Source: Halisarca cf. caerulea (Eukaryota; Porifera; Demospongiae; Chondrillida; Halisarcidae). Taken from it: a stretch of 64,000 nt of DNA. The stretch covers positions 376,001 to 440,000 of the forward strand of contig CAUJGJ010000135.1 of assembly GCA_963170055.1 (NCBI GenBank), read 5' to 3'. Numbering within the stretch: the stretch's first letter is position 1; every line of letters begins with the position of its first letter. The translations under genes were made by a program, and so were the position numbers. Below the pieces are notes generated by a model. It did not search any database. It was not told the DNA's origin and saw only the letters and a program-made list of their open reading frames with translations. Of this stretch, positions 32,030-43,760 are shown piece after piece.

Positions 32030-33842
32030 ACCTTGGACCCGCCCATTGCATGCACAAGCAAGTAATGATAGCGGTGTCGTTGAATTTCTCCAGACATCTT
32101 GTCGCAGAACTTCAGTGACATCTTGTCATTGGGTTAGAGTTAGAGTTAGACTTGGGAGGTAGAAGCACCGCAGAACGCTTGTTGTTGCGTCCGGTCTCCC
32201 CTCCTTCTAAATGACCTGCCACAGGGGCAGGTGAAGGCTCCATTCCCACTTTGAATTACGGGGCAGCGAGTGGCAGCAGTGGGTGGCATGTTGGTAGGGT
32301 CAGTGGCATGAAACCAGAAGTGTCTATCCTGAGCCAGTTCATACCAGCCACTAGTGATACCAGCAGCTAGCAGATCACCTCGAGCAACATCCCGCCATCT
32401 AATTTTGGGGCCATGGGTGGGTCTCGTCCTTTGTAGTTCCTCAAACAGTAGCTGTTTGGGCATTCTGTTATCTTCCATTCGAGCCACATGGCCTAACCAC
32501 CGTAGGCGGTTGGAACAAAGTATGTCACTGATGGTCCCCTCCATACCAAATTCATTAGAGAGCTGCCTTGAAGTTATTCGCTCAGTCCATTGTTGGTAAC
32601 ATGTCACACCCATTATACATCTGACACAGCGGTTATGAAAGGCATTCAGGCGCTTCAAGTGTACTGCTTTCACATTCCATATTTCTGCTCCATACAGTAA
32701 GGTTGATATCACAACTGCCTTGTAGACGCACTTATTGGCATCTGTGGATAATTTGCGACTAGTGAAGATTGACTCCCGCAAACACCCAAAAGCTCTTGCA
32801 GCCTTTGCAATTCTAGAAGACAGCTCACTCTCCAACTGCCCATCCTGTGTGATGATGCTGCCAAGGTAGGTAAAGTTTGGGACGATCTCAATCACATCAC
32901 TGCCTACTGTAACAGGATCTTCTTCTTCAATCGTGTGATGTCCCACAACTAGACCTTTGGTTTTGGAGGTACTCACAGTCAGTCCCCATTGCTGAGCTGT
33001 ATCAGCAAACATCCTGGTACTGTCTTCAAGTGCACTATGTGTGGTGGTGTACACAGCAGCATCGTTAAACTGGGATTCTGTGATCTTGGTGCGGTTCAGC
33101 TTTGATTTTGCTGTACAGTCTGAAACAAGCTTTCTTCCATGTTTGTACAGGACATTGACACCTGTCTGTGGACAGCAGTCTCTCCAGTTAGCCACCATAG
33201 CACAGATGTACAGATTGAATAGCGAGGGTGCCAGAGGACACCCTTGCCTTAAACCGTTGTGTACCTCAATGTCCTGTGATGTCATGGTACCAGCCTTCAC
33301 AGTAGCAAACATTCCTTTGTGGAAGGACTTGATTATGCTTAGCATGGCTGATGGAACACCATCCTTGCGCAAAACAGTCCACACAGCACTTCTTGGAACA
33401 GAGTCGTAGGCCTTCTTGAGGTCTACAAAGAGGACAAACAGAGAATCATCGTGTTCAACAGTCTTCTCAACCAGTTGTCGTGCGGCAAAGATCATGTCAA
33501 CACATCCTCTTCCTCTTCGGAAGCCACATTGGGAGGCAGGTAGGATGTCTTCAGCTATCACCTGTAGTCTGTCTTGAATGATTCTTGCAAACAGTTTGCC
33601 CACCACATCAAGAAGACTAATGCCTCGCCAGTTGTCACATACACACAGGTCACCCTTTTTCGGAATGGGAACAATTGCGGCATCTTTCCAGTCTTGTACC
33701 ACAGTCCCTTCTGCCCACATTTGATTCATAATTGCCAAAATTCTATCCTGGAGCTCCGTAGGGCCAGCCAGAATCATCTCGGGGGCAATGTCTGTCCTTC
33801 CTGCTGCTTTATGCTTCTTCATTCTACACAGTGCCAGCTCTA
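32030..33842 (-). mobile_element. 5'-truncated non-LTR retrotransposon (LINE)
   Basis: The element carries one reverse-transcriptase frame and lacks an endonuclease. Its 3' side has CTAACTCTAACTCTAACCC tandem sequence near 32135 (- strand sense). Its 5' end sits at the truncated SPAG17 duplicate (33862). Confidence 0.85.
32146..33822 (-). CDS. LINE reverse transcriptase (catalytic box altered)
   Basis: A 558-codon uninterrupted frame. Fingers/palm motifs are clear: NWRGISLLDVVGKLFARII, SQCGFRRGRGCVDMIFAARQ, LFVLFVDLKKAYDSVPRSA and HNGLRQGCPLAPSLFNLYIC. The catalytic box, normally F/Y-A-D-D, reads QFNDAAVY: one aspartate is missing, apparently by loss of one codon. After it come GLTVSTSKTKGLVVG, FTYLGSIIT, LRWLGHVARMED and a C-terminal CPCGRSFRRRGDRT...FC zinc-finger-like tail. 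Common in sponge and anthozoan genomes; I would place it near RTE/CR1-type LINEs but not more exactly. Likely inactive despite the open frame. Confidence 0.9.
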   Translation of the reverse strand: MKKHKAAGRTDIAPEMILAGPTELQDRILAIMNQMWAEGTVVQDWKDAAIVPIPKKGDLCVCDNWRGISLLDVVGKLFARIIQDRLQVIAEDILPASQCGFRRGRGCVDMIFAARQLVEKTVEHDDSLFVLFVDLKKAYDSVPRSAVWTVLRKDGVPSAMLSIIKSFHKGMFATVKAGTMTSQDIEVHNGLRQGCPLAPSLFNLYICAMVANWRDCCPQTGVNVLYKHGRKLVSDCTAKSKLNRTKITESQFNDAAVYTTTHSALEDSTRMFADTAQQWGLTVSTSKTKGLVVGHHTIEEEDPVTVGSDVIEIVPNFTYLGSIITQDGQLESELSSRIAKAARAFGCLRESIFTSRKLSTDANKCVYKAVVISTLLYGAEIWNVKAVHLKRLNAFHNRCVRCIMGVTCYQQWTERITSRQLSNEFGMEGTISDILCSNRLRWLGHVARMEDNRMPKQLLFEELQRTRPTHGPKIRWRDVARGDLLAAGITSGWYELAQDRHFWFHATDPTNMPPTAATRCPVIQSGNGAFTCPCGRSFRRRGDRTQQQAFCGASTSQV

Positions 33843-33861
33843 ATATATATATACAAAAAGT

Positions 33862-34860
33862 TGTGGGTGCTATTGGAGATAGTGCGATTGGAGATGTCCG
33901 TCATATTCTTAAGATCATCACAGAGACCAGTCATCTCCATCTTCCCTTCACAGCAAATATGCTCAATAACTCTATGAAATCATGTATTTTCTGTATTTTG
34001 TGCTTCCTCCTGTCACAAAGTGTCAGTACATAAACACACTCATACATGCACATGCATGTACATACACACAATGTCATGTGCACACATACACGTATACACA
34101 TGTTTCGCAATGAATAGTCAGTCACCTGCCGTAACTTGCCCCCGAATCATGTTATCAATAACTTCAATAAACCATAACGAACCCTAACCTTAGCACTCCA
34201 ATGGTCTAGTTTGTATTAATAGATAAAAGTGCTCATGCCAGACCACTTTTAGCAAGACGTACAGGATTTAGCATGACACACACATACATACACACAGACA
34301 AACACACACAAACACGTGCATGCAAACCAACACACAAACACATGCTCGCTGTAAACAACTCCTGTGTATGTTGTTCAATCCTTAACACATCATACTGACG
34401 CAGTCAGCATACAAGAAGAGGCTGCCCATCCATCCCCAGGGTAAGCACTCACAAGATGTCAAACTCCTCAGTGAAAGGCCTGCCATGCAGTAGGGAGAGG
34501 ATTGATAGGCCTGCAAAGAACGATAACAATGCATAAGATTTTCATTCTTTTTAGTAAAAGTATACATATTTACATAATCAACTTCACCATCTGTTAAAAG
34601 GAAAATGTACATACTTACTTGTTCTGTTGTGTCTCTCTTCAGTTGAACATAAATGCATACATGCATACGTATATATGCGTAGGGTACTACCATATTTTAT
34701 TATTCATGCACGTATATACTAAACACCTGTGTGATGAATGTGCAGTGCATGCATGTGTGTATACGTACGTATGTACAGTGTACATAGTGCCGTGAGTGTG
34801 TGTACATATTTGACAATGTGTGTGTGTGTGTGTGTGTGTGTGTTTCTTCTGATTCTGATT
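33862..34860 (+). pseudogene. SPAG17: Duplicated SPAG17 3' end (copy B), broken
   Basis: It corresponds to 14003-15060. It starts inside the penultimate coding exon (VGAIGDSAIGDVRHILKIIT) and includes the last intron with a shortened CA array. The last exon is at 34401-34530, where a 4-bp insertion before the CAGTAGGGAGAG segment creates an early stop. There is no upstream exon, so it cannot be an independent gene. Confidence 0.9.
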
Positions 34861-35003
34861 CTTTGACAAAGTTTGAGGTAACTAAGAGGGTCATGATTAT
34901 ATTGACGGCTGCGGAGTGCAAGATCTTTAAGGAAGGCAAGCGAATCTTGACTGAATACCCCGGAGGTTTCAAATGCCAGGGGGATAAATTTGTGTGTGGT
35001 GCA
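34845..35003 (+). other. Open stretch of unknown origin
   Basis: From TCTTCTGATTCTGATTC a frame reads SDSDSLTKFEVTKRVMIIL and later EYPGGFKCQGDKFVCGAK. It looks less like noise than its surroundings. There is no start, splice site or homologue that I recognise. Confidence 0.25.
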
Positions 35004-35095
35004 AAGCTCACTGTACAATCGACATTTTATATAATTTATTATATATACATATATATATAATAAATTATATAAAATGTCAATTGTACAGTGAGCTA
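35003..35095. repeat. ~93-bp palindrome
   Basis: The arms of about 40 bp are AGCTCACTGTACAATCGACA... and the complement ending ...TTGTACAGTGAGCT, with an AT-rich stem and one mismatch near the outer end. Possibly a minimal inverted-repeat element. Followed by AT microsatellites at 35104-35206. Confidence 0.8.
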
Positions 35096-35099
35096 TATA

Positions 35100-35135
<36 letters not shown>

Positions 35136-35144
35136 ATAAATTTT

Positions 35145-35204
<60 letters not shown>

Positions 35205-35208
<4 letters not shown>

Positions 35209-37860
35209 ACTGGACAGCACATGTAGTCAAGTTTACAAATGTATATACAAACATAAAAATTTGACACATTTGGCAATCACAACTGGGGCTACTTTCCTTT
35301 ATTTCTTCATCTAGTTTTGAGTGAAGATTTTCATGTGCATCACTTTAATTTGTGTACGTAGCTAAACTTAGATCTCTGGTAACCTCTTATTGACTGAAGA
35401 CAGTGATTACATATACACAACAACGTTTTCTAATAGTATATCATAATGATATTTCTGTCACGTACGCAGGAAGTAGTGTTGTCATAATGCTTACATGATA
35501 ACGTTCTACATGATTAGTGAGAAGAAAATGGCTACTGACAGTGCTGCTACAACAAAGAGAAACTAATGAAAAGACACATTCCTATGAGAGATGATGAAGC
35601 AGAATTACTACTTGAACATACAACTGACAAGCCAGTGACAAAAAAAACAGGAACTTCTGTTTTTGAGCCTATATTCAACTGTTGGGGTCCTTGTGTCTCT
35701 TAATTGCAGGTCCTATGAGCAAGATACCTCAAAACAGACAGCTATCACCGTTGTAAATCAAGCTTACTATTGTTCATATTGTCATTGTACTATGTTAGGT
35801 TTGGGTGTACATAATAGCATGACAGACAGTACACATTGCTATATTATATATATATGTATATAGCTTTCAAGTTCAAATTTACCTACAAGGTTGAGGGTAC
35901 ACTCAATTGAATGGCAGAGTGCAAAGTGCATGTGTACAGTCTTTTCAGTTGGTACCAATCTCTAGGTGCTGGAACATGATTATCATTTAGCTGCTCGGCA
36001 TGCAGTTACTCGATCTTTATTGAATCATCAGCTTAGAGGTTGTGTCAGTGGTTAGTACCAACTGAAAAACATCCTCCTAGCACCTTTTCAATTAAGTAGT
36101 TACACTTATCATGGTCCTCTGGCATTCATGTCTACCATATGTTGTTGAACAGCATTAGATTATAGCAGTCGAGTGACCAAACAAATGTGAAATTTTGACA
36201 CATTTGGCATTGAATCACAACTGGGGCTACATTCCATGTATTTCTCCATCTATTTGTGAGTGAAGATTTTCATGCATCATTATATGGTAATGTATAGTAT
36301 GACAGTGATTGTGTTTACACAACAACGTTTTCTATTGTAACGGTATTTCTGTTACGTACGCATGCAGGAGTGTTGTCATAATGCTTACATGATAACATTG
36401 TACACGGTTAGTGAGAAGAAAATGGCTACTGACTGTGCTGCTACAACAAAGAGAAACTAATGAAAAGATACATTCCTATGAGATATGATGAAGCAGAGTA
36501 CTACTTGGACACACAACTGATAAGCCAGTGACCAAAAACAACAAATTCTGCTTTTGCATGAGCCTATATTCAACTGTTGGGTCCTTGTGTCTCTTGCAGG
36601 TCCTATGAGCAAGATTCCTCAAAATAGACAGCTGTCACGGATGCAAATAAAGCTTGCTATATTGTTTGTTTTGTCATTGTACTATGCTCATGCAAGGTTA
36701 GGGTGTAGTAGCATGACAGACAATACACAATCAATGAGGCAAGGATAGTTTGAACGCTTATCTCTAGTGAAGTTTGGCTTTAAGCAGGAGCAGAGATAGA
36801 GAGGAGAAAAAAAAATCAGTTCTGAGTTGCTTTGCTCTGACAATATGCAGCTGCTAACATGTGGGTCAACTACACATGTTCAAATTAGGGCAGCTGCTGC
36901 TGCAAATGCACACAGGCATTACAAATACTTCATCATATATAATCAATGTTTAACTGCATTATCTACATATATAAAATAGGCGAAAATAGATCAAGGGTAC
37001 GAAATCGGATCGAGGGTACACTTTAATGACAAAGTACAAAATGCATGTGTATACTGTTCAGTTGGTACCAACTTCTAGGTGCTGGAACATGATTATCAAT
37101 TATAGCTGCTTGGCATGCAGTTACTCGATCTTTATTGAATCACCAGCTAAGAGGTTGTGTCCGGTTAGTACCAACTGAGAAACATTCTCCTAGCAATTCA
37201 AGTGGTTACACTATCATGGTCCACTGACATGCATGTCTAGAATATGTTACCAGCATGTAGTCAAGTGAACAAACATACCAATATGTGAAATTTTGACACA
37301 TTTGGAATTGAATCACAACAGGGGCTACATTCCATTTTATTTCTCCATCTAGTTTTGCATGAAGATTTCCACACGCATCACTTTCATTTACGTAGTTCTC
37401 TATATGGTAACCTCTTATTAACTGAGGACAGTGATTGTGTTTACCCAACAATGTTTTTTATCGTAATGGTATTTCTGTTATGTACGCATGCAGGAGTGTT
37501 GTCATAAATGCTCACATGATAACATTCTGCACAATAATTAGTGAGAAGAAAATGGCTACTGACAGTGCTGCTACAACAAAAAGAAACTATATTGAAAAGA
37601 CACATTCATATGGAGAGATGATGAAGCAGAATACTACTTGGACACACAACTGAAAAGCCAGCGCCAAAAAGCAAAATTTCTGCTATTGAGTGCATATTCA
37701 GCGGTTGGGTCCTTGTGTCTCTTGCAGGTCCTATGAGCAAGATACCTCACAATAGACAGCTGTCACTGGTGTAAATAAAGCTTATCATTGCAATTGTTGG
37801 TTTTGTCATTGTACTATGTTCATGCAAGGTTAGGGTGGAGTAGCATGACAGAACCTAATA
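35205..37860 (+). repeat. 1.15-kb repeat family in copy B, units 1'-3'
   Basis: Unit 1' lacks its start (begins at the GTCAAGTTTACAAATGTATA region). Units 2' and 3' start at about 35860 and 36985. Landmarks run in the same order as in copy A. Confidence 0.88.
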
Positions 37861-37934
37861 TTTCACTATACTATAATAATTATAGAACAACTTCAGCCCC
37901 TGAAATAAGACAACTGATGCACACACATACATGT

Positions 37935-37936
<2 letters not shown>

Positions 37937-38022
<86 letters not shown>
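37937..38022. repeat. (CA)n microsatellite
   Basis: Pure CA run within the boundary between the 1.15-kb array and unique sequence. Confidence 0.97.
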
Positions 38023-38025
<3 letters not shown>

Positions 38026-38029
38026 CACA

Positions 38030-38930
38030 CCTTAGCAGCAGTTATGTCTTTCCACTGGTAGACAGAGCCTTGACAAACGTCTTCAGGGTTGTCTGTTTTG
38101 GAGATTCCAATTGCAAATCACACATGACTCATCACAGATTACCACCTGCTCCCCCCTTCTGTATATATCGATCATGCCCACTGCACTTCCGTATGGTTAT
38201 GTCCTCAAGTTGTACCCGTTCTTTTAAAAATGAGAAAAATAATGAAGTCACAACTTTTTAATCCGGCCTTTGATAATCCAGAATCCTTGCTATCAAGCCA
38301 GTACAAATGTGTATCCAATGTGCATAATGTGTTGCAAAAGGATTTGTTATTCCAGACCCTTGAGCTCTTTAATCCAGCATCTTTTGGTGCAACAAATTGT
38401 AGCAGGATAACAATAATCCAACATTCTCTCTAATACAACCATCTTATGATGAGGTGCAGTCACCACGTTATAGAGAGTCATGCACTCTGTAATCCAACAA
38501 CCTCCTAATCTGACTCTTATTCCAAGCCCCATTGAGTGTCGGATCAGAGATTTGACTATAATCAAATTAAATCTGGTTACATCTGGGCTGCATGCATGAG
38601 TTGCCTGCAGTTGGCCACACATACATCTGGTAGATGTGGCCAAAGTACTTTGTGCATTGTATTCACGATAGGATAAAATAACAAAGGATAAATAAACTCC
38701 CTCAGAGGAAATAAGTTTTTAGGTTTCATAAGGTGACGACATCTGAGGCTGTGTATTTAGACCACTCACATCAATGTGTTTATCGGCATAGTAGTATATT
38801 AGTACAGCATAGTGTAAGTATTACCACATTTTTGAACACAGGTAGACACCGTTCAGTGCTGTATTTGTGCATGCGTGTACTTATGCATGTACGCATGTAC
38901 ATTACAGAAGAAAGTTTCAAGGGAGGGGAT
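38030..38930. other. Unique stretch with possible decayed transposon
   Basis: No gene is visible. At 38255-38560 AATCC(A/G)-rich phrases (TAATCCGGCC, TAATCCAGCA, TAATCCAACA) recur, as in a decayed Tigger-type element whose tips read like TAATCC; boundaries are unclear. Confidence 0.35.
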
Positions 38931-39240
38931 AACTATACCCCTATATGCAGAGGTAGGATCAAGTTTTGCAGCTGTAGTACACATACTCCAGAAGGAACAG
39001 TACTATTATAGTCCTATTATGTAGCTGTATCCAGAATTGTCCTCTTTCAGACCAAGCTAGTACTAGTGCATCAGTGCATTTGTGGTAGTTGATGTACACT
39101 TCACCGTGCAGTATCAGACATGCTAAAGGTGCATGTTTCCCAATTAATTTCTGCAGCTGACTTGAATTCAGTATGGTTGGTGGTTGTATGGTTATATCCG
39201 GTTCATACGAGAGAGAGAACTGTAACCATGCATGCATTAT
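38930..39240 (-). pseudogene. Decayed copy of SRCR receptor tail exon (copy B)
   Basis: Same segments as 17460-17940 without the 151-bp insertion. On the - strand one frame still reads HGEVYINYHKCTDALVLA, comparable to TREVNINYHNADTLGLQ of the intact receptor tail. Frame broken elsewhere. Confidence 0.7.
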
Positions 39241-39469
39241 AATAAATTAGTTGTTAGAATGAATCAAATTATAACGTACATAACCAGCATCCACAAACAA
39301 GGCAGGGGACAGGTGGACAGGGAACACATATGCATGGTCAATTGTTGTGTGCATGTATGTGAAATTAAGTAAATATACTAATAATAGTATGTGGTAAAAT
39401 TATAATACAAAATACAAAAGCCTATTATGCATGGTTTTGTCCGCCACAGTACTGTGGGCTGGTGGGTGT

Positions 39470-40075
39470 GGACCAGTGACGTGGGTTGGTAGGTGTGGAT
39501 CAGTATTATGGGCTGGTGAGTGTACGTAGACCAGTACTGTTGGTTGGCTGTGAGTGTAGACCAGTACTGTGGGTTGGTGGGTGTGAACCAGTACTGTGGG
39601 CTAGTGGTGTAGACCAGTACTGTTGGTTGGTGAGTGTAGACCAGTACTGTTGGTTGGTGAGTATAGACCAGTACTGTGGGTTGGTGGGTGTGGACCAGTA
39701 CTGCTGGTTGGTGAGTGTAGACCAGTACTGTTGGTTGGTGAGTGTAGACCAGTACTGTTGGTTGGTGAGTGTAGACCAGTACTGTGGGTTGGTGGGTGTA
39801 GACCAGTACTGTGGGTTGGTGGGTGTGAACCAGTACTATGGGCTGATGAGTGTAGACCAGTACTGTTGGTTGGTGAGTGTAGACCAGTACTGTTGGTTAT
39901 GGTGAGTGTAGACCAGTACTGTGGGTTGGTGAGTGTAGACCAGTACTGTGGGTTGGTGAGTGTAGACCAGTACTGTGGGCTGGTGAGTGTAGACCAGTAC
40001 TGTTGGTTGGTGAGTGTAGACCAGTACTGTGGGTTGGTGGGTGTGGACCAGTATGGTTTGGTGGGTGTATGTAGA
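39470..40075 (+). repeat. 27-bp minisatellite, ~22 units
   Basis: The unit is GACCAGTACTGTTGGTTGG plus TGAGTGTA, with G/T and TGGGTT variants. Because 27 is a multiple of three, every frame stays open and gives a 9-residue periodic translation (VDQYCWLVS); I do not consider it coding. Confidence 0.95.
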
Positions 40076-40129
40076 CCATTTCAAGTTATGCAAGAAGTGA
40101 AGCCACTTCTTCAAAGTCATGCAATGTAA

Positions 40130-42690
40130 GTAGACGAAATAAGATCGAGTGTACACTTGAATGGTAGAGTACAAAGTGCATGCATATACTGTTCAGTTGG
40201 TAATAAGCTTTAAGTGCTGGAGCATGATTAGTGGTTGTCTGTTTCCTGTTTGGTAGTTATTCTTTATTGAAATCACCACCTTTGAGATTGTGTGTGATTA
40301 GTACCAATTGAAGAACATCCTCCTAGCACCTCTTCAAGTTGTTACACTTATCATGGTCCACGCGTACTGGCATAATACATGTCTATATAACATATTATGT
40401 TGCCAGACAGCCCGTGTAGTCAAGTGAACTAATATACAAATATGAAAATTTGACACATTTGGCAATCACAATCAGGGCTACATTCCTTTTATTCCTCCAT
40501 GTAGTTTTGAGTGAAAATTTCTACACACATCACTTTAATTTGTGTATATATGTACTAGCTAAACTTAGATCTCTGCATGGTAAACTCTTACTGACTGAAG
40601 ACAGTGATTGTGCTTACACAACAACGTTTTCTATCATAAGGAGTGTTGTCATAATGCTTACATGATAACGTTCTACACAATTAGTGAGAAGAAAATGGCT
40701 ACTGACAGTGCTACTGCAGCAAAGAGAAACTAATGAAAAGACACATTCCTATATTGTATCGAGAGGTGATGAAGCAGAATTACTACTTCGACACACAACA
40801 AAAGGCCAGCGACAAGAACAAGAACTTCTGCTTATTGAGCCTATATTCAACTGTTGGGTCCTTGTGTCACTTGCAGGTTCTTTGAAGAAGATACCTCAAA
40901 ATAGACAGCTGTCACTGGACCAGGTGTAAATTAAGCTTATTATTATTGTTCACTTTGTCAATGTGCTATGTTCATGCAAGGTTAGGGTGTAGTAGCATGA
41001 CAGACAGTACACAATCGTTGAGGCAAGGATAGTTTGAGTGCTTAGCTTAATGTATAGTGTACATTTGGCTTGAATTTAAACAAGAGTATAGGTAGAGAGG
41101 AGAGAATATCATGTCCAATTTGCCTTGCTCTGACAGCATGCAGCTGCTAACAACGTGTGGGTCAACTATGCACGCTCAAATATAGGTATAGCTACATTGA
41201 ATCACAACTGCGGCTAGTGGACATTCCATTGTATTTCTCCATCTTGTTTAGACTGAAGATTTCCACACATCACTTTGATTTGTGTAGTACTATGACAAAC
41301 TCTTATTGACTGAAGACAGTGATTGTGTTTACAAAACAGTGTTTTCTATCTGAATGGTATATCTGTTTAGTAAATATGCAGGAGTGTTGTCCTAACGCTT
41401 ACATGATAACATTGTACACGATTAGTGAGAAGATAATTGCTACTGACAGTGCTGCTACAGCAAAGAGAAACTAATGGAAAGACACATTCCTGTGGAGAGA
41501 TGATGAAGCAGAATTACTATACTTGGGCACACTATTAACTGATAAAAAACAAGAACTTCTGCTATTGAGCCTATATTCAACTGTTGGGTCTTTGTGTCTC
41601 TATAATATAGCAGGCCCTATGAGCAAGATACCTATACCTCAAAATAGACAGCTGTTACTGTATGGTGCATATAAAGCTTGATATATTTGTTCATTTTGTC
41701 GTTGTACAATGTTTTTGCAAGTTTAGGGAGTATCATGACACATATAGTACACAATTGATGAGGCAAGGATAGTTTGAGTGCTTAGCTCTAGTGCACGTTT
41801 GGCTTTAAAGTAAACAGGAGCAGAGTTAGAGAGGAGAATCATGTCCCAGTTGCCTTGTTCTGATAGCATGCAGCTGCTAACATGTGGGTCAACTACACAT
41901 GTTCAAATAAAGGTAGCTGCTGCTGCGAATGCACATGCATGGGCATTACAGTTTTTTTTACTTCGTCATTAACTACGTTCAACCACATAGCTTTCAAATC
42001 CAAATTTATCTAATAAGGTTAAGGGTACACTTGAATGGCAGATTACAAAGTGCACGTATTATACTATTCAGTTGGTAATAATAGATGCTGGAGAATGATT
42101 AGCAAATAGCTGTTTCCTGTTTGGTAGTTATTCTTTATTGAAATCACCCCCTTTGAGATTGTGTCTGGTTAGTATACCAACTGAAAAACTTCCTCCGAGC
42201 ACCTATTTATGTATTGTTACACTCATCATGGTCCACTGGTATGCATGTCCATCATAATAATATAATATTATTGCTGGACAGCATATGTAGAGGAGTGAAC
42301 AAACAATGTCATGCAAATATGAAATTTTTGATACATTTGGCATGGAATCACAATTGGGGCTATATTCCTTTTATTTCTCCATCTATTATAGGTTGGAATG
42401 TAAGTTTCCATCTATATAGGTTTGAATGTAAGTTTCTACTCGTCACTTTAATCTGTGCAGTTCTATGGTATATAACCCCTTATTGACTGAAGACAGTGAA
42501 GCACAACAACGTTGTCTATATATATCTCATGGTATTTCTGTTATGTACATATGCAGGAGTGTTGTCATAACACGGCTTACATGATAACATTGTACACAAT
42601 TAGTGAGAAGATATATAATTGCTATATACTGACAGTGCTGCTACAACAAAAAGAAAGTAATGGAAAGACACATTCGTATTGAGAGACGAT
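40130..42690 (+). repeat. 1.15-kb repeat family in copy B, units 4'-6'
   Basis: Starts lie near 40146 and 42015, with an internal partial unit from about 41190. More diverged than copy A units. Confidence 0.85.
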
Positions 42691-42927
42691 AAGTATTAGT
42701 CACCACATGGCTCCTTGGGGAGTAACAGGTTTACCCGACCTCGCCAGTACCTTGGCGTACTTCACGCCATCCCTTGAGTACTTGAAGCTTTGTCAACGAA
42801 TCAGTGTAAGTATTCAGAATTATAATGGTGCATCTATTCTAGGCTGTAGCCCACAATCATGACTGTTTTCTCTTAATTTCCAGGCGTTTCGTAGTATCCT
42901 TACCTTTGACATGTCTATTGAATTTAA

Positions 42928-42963
<36 letters not shown>

Positions 42964-43030
42964 ATAATATGCAGTTAAACATAGTAAATAATCAAGTGTT
43001 CATGATGTCCGTGTACATTCACAGCAGCAG
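42690..43030. other. Unassigned insert
   Basis: A segment with GACCTCGCCAGTACCTTGGC is partly repeated at 43790 (GACCTCTCCAGTACCTTGGT), so it is a low-copy repeat of unknown type. AT run at 42930-42953. Confidence 0.4.
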
Positions 43031-43760
43031 TTACCTTCATTTAAGCATGTGTAGTTGACCAAATGTTAGCAGCTGCATGCTGTAAGAGTGAAGCAACTGG
43101 GACACAATTTTCTCCTCTGTACATATCTTTGCTCCTGATTACATTAACAACACACACTAGAGCTAAGCACTTGAACTATCCTTGCCTCATCGATTGTGTA
43201 CTGTCTGTCATGCTACTACACCTTAACCTTGCACGATTTGAACCATGTCATGGACCATGATAAGTGTAACTACTCAAAGAGGTGATAAGAGGATCTTTTC
43301 AGCTGGTACTAACCAGACACTATCTCTGAGCTGGTGAAAAAGAGTAACTACCAAACAGCTAACCACTAATCATGCTCCAGCACCTACAGATTATTACCAA
43401 CTGAACAGTACGTGCATGTACTTTGTACTCTGTCATTGAAGTGTACCCTCAACCTTAGTAGCTATAAATGCATGCATAATATGCAGTTAAGCATAGTTAA
43501 TGATCAACTGTTCGTAATGCCCGTGTGCATTCACAGTAGCAGCTACCTTTATTTAAGCATGTGTAGTTGATCCACATGTTAGCAGCTGCATGCTGTAAGA
43601 GCAAAGCAACTGAGACATGATTTTTCTCCTCTGTATCTCTGCTCCTGTTTACATTAAAGCCAAACACGCACTAGAGCAAAGTATTCAAACTATCCTTGCC
43701 CCGTCGACTGTGTACTGTCTTTCATGGTACTACACTCTAACCTTGCATGATTTGGACCAT
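43030..43760 (-). repeat. 1.15-kb repeat family in copy B, two inverted partial units
   Basis: Reverse-complement landmarks (GTTAGCAGCTGCATGCTGTA twice, CCAACTGAACAGTACGTGCA, GTGTACCCTCAACC). The array in copy A also ends with an inverted unit. Confidence 0.85.

Noticed and set aside
39486..40129. Periodic frame with VDQYCWLVS repeats, or a CRISPR-like array
   Set aside because: It is a head-to-tail 27-bp minisatellite without distinct spacers; unit length divisible by three explains the open frames.
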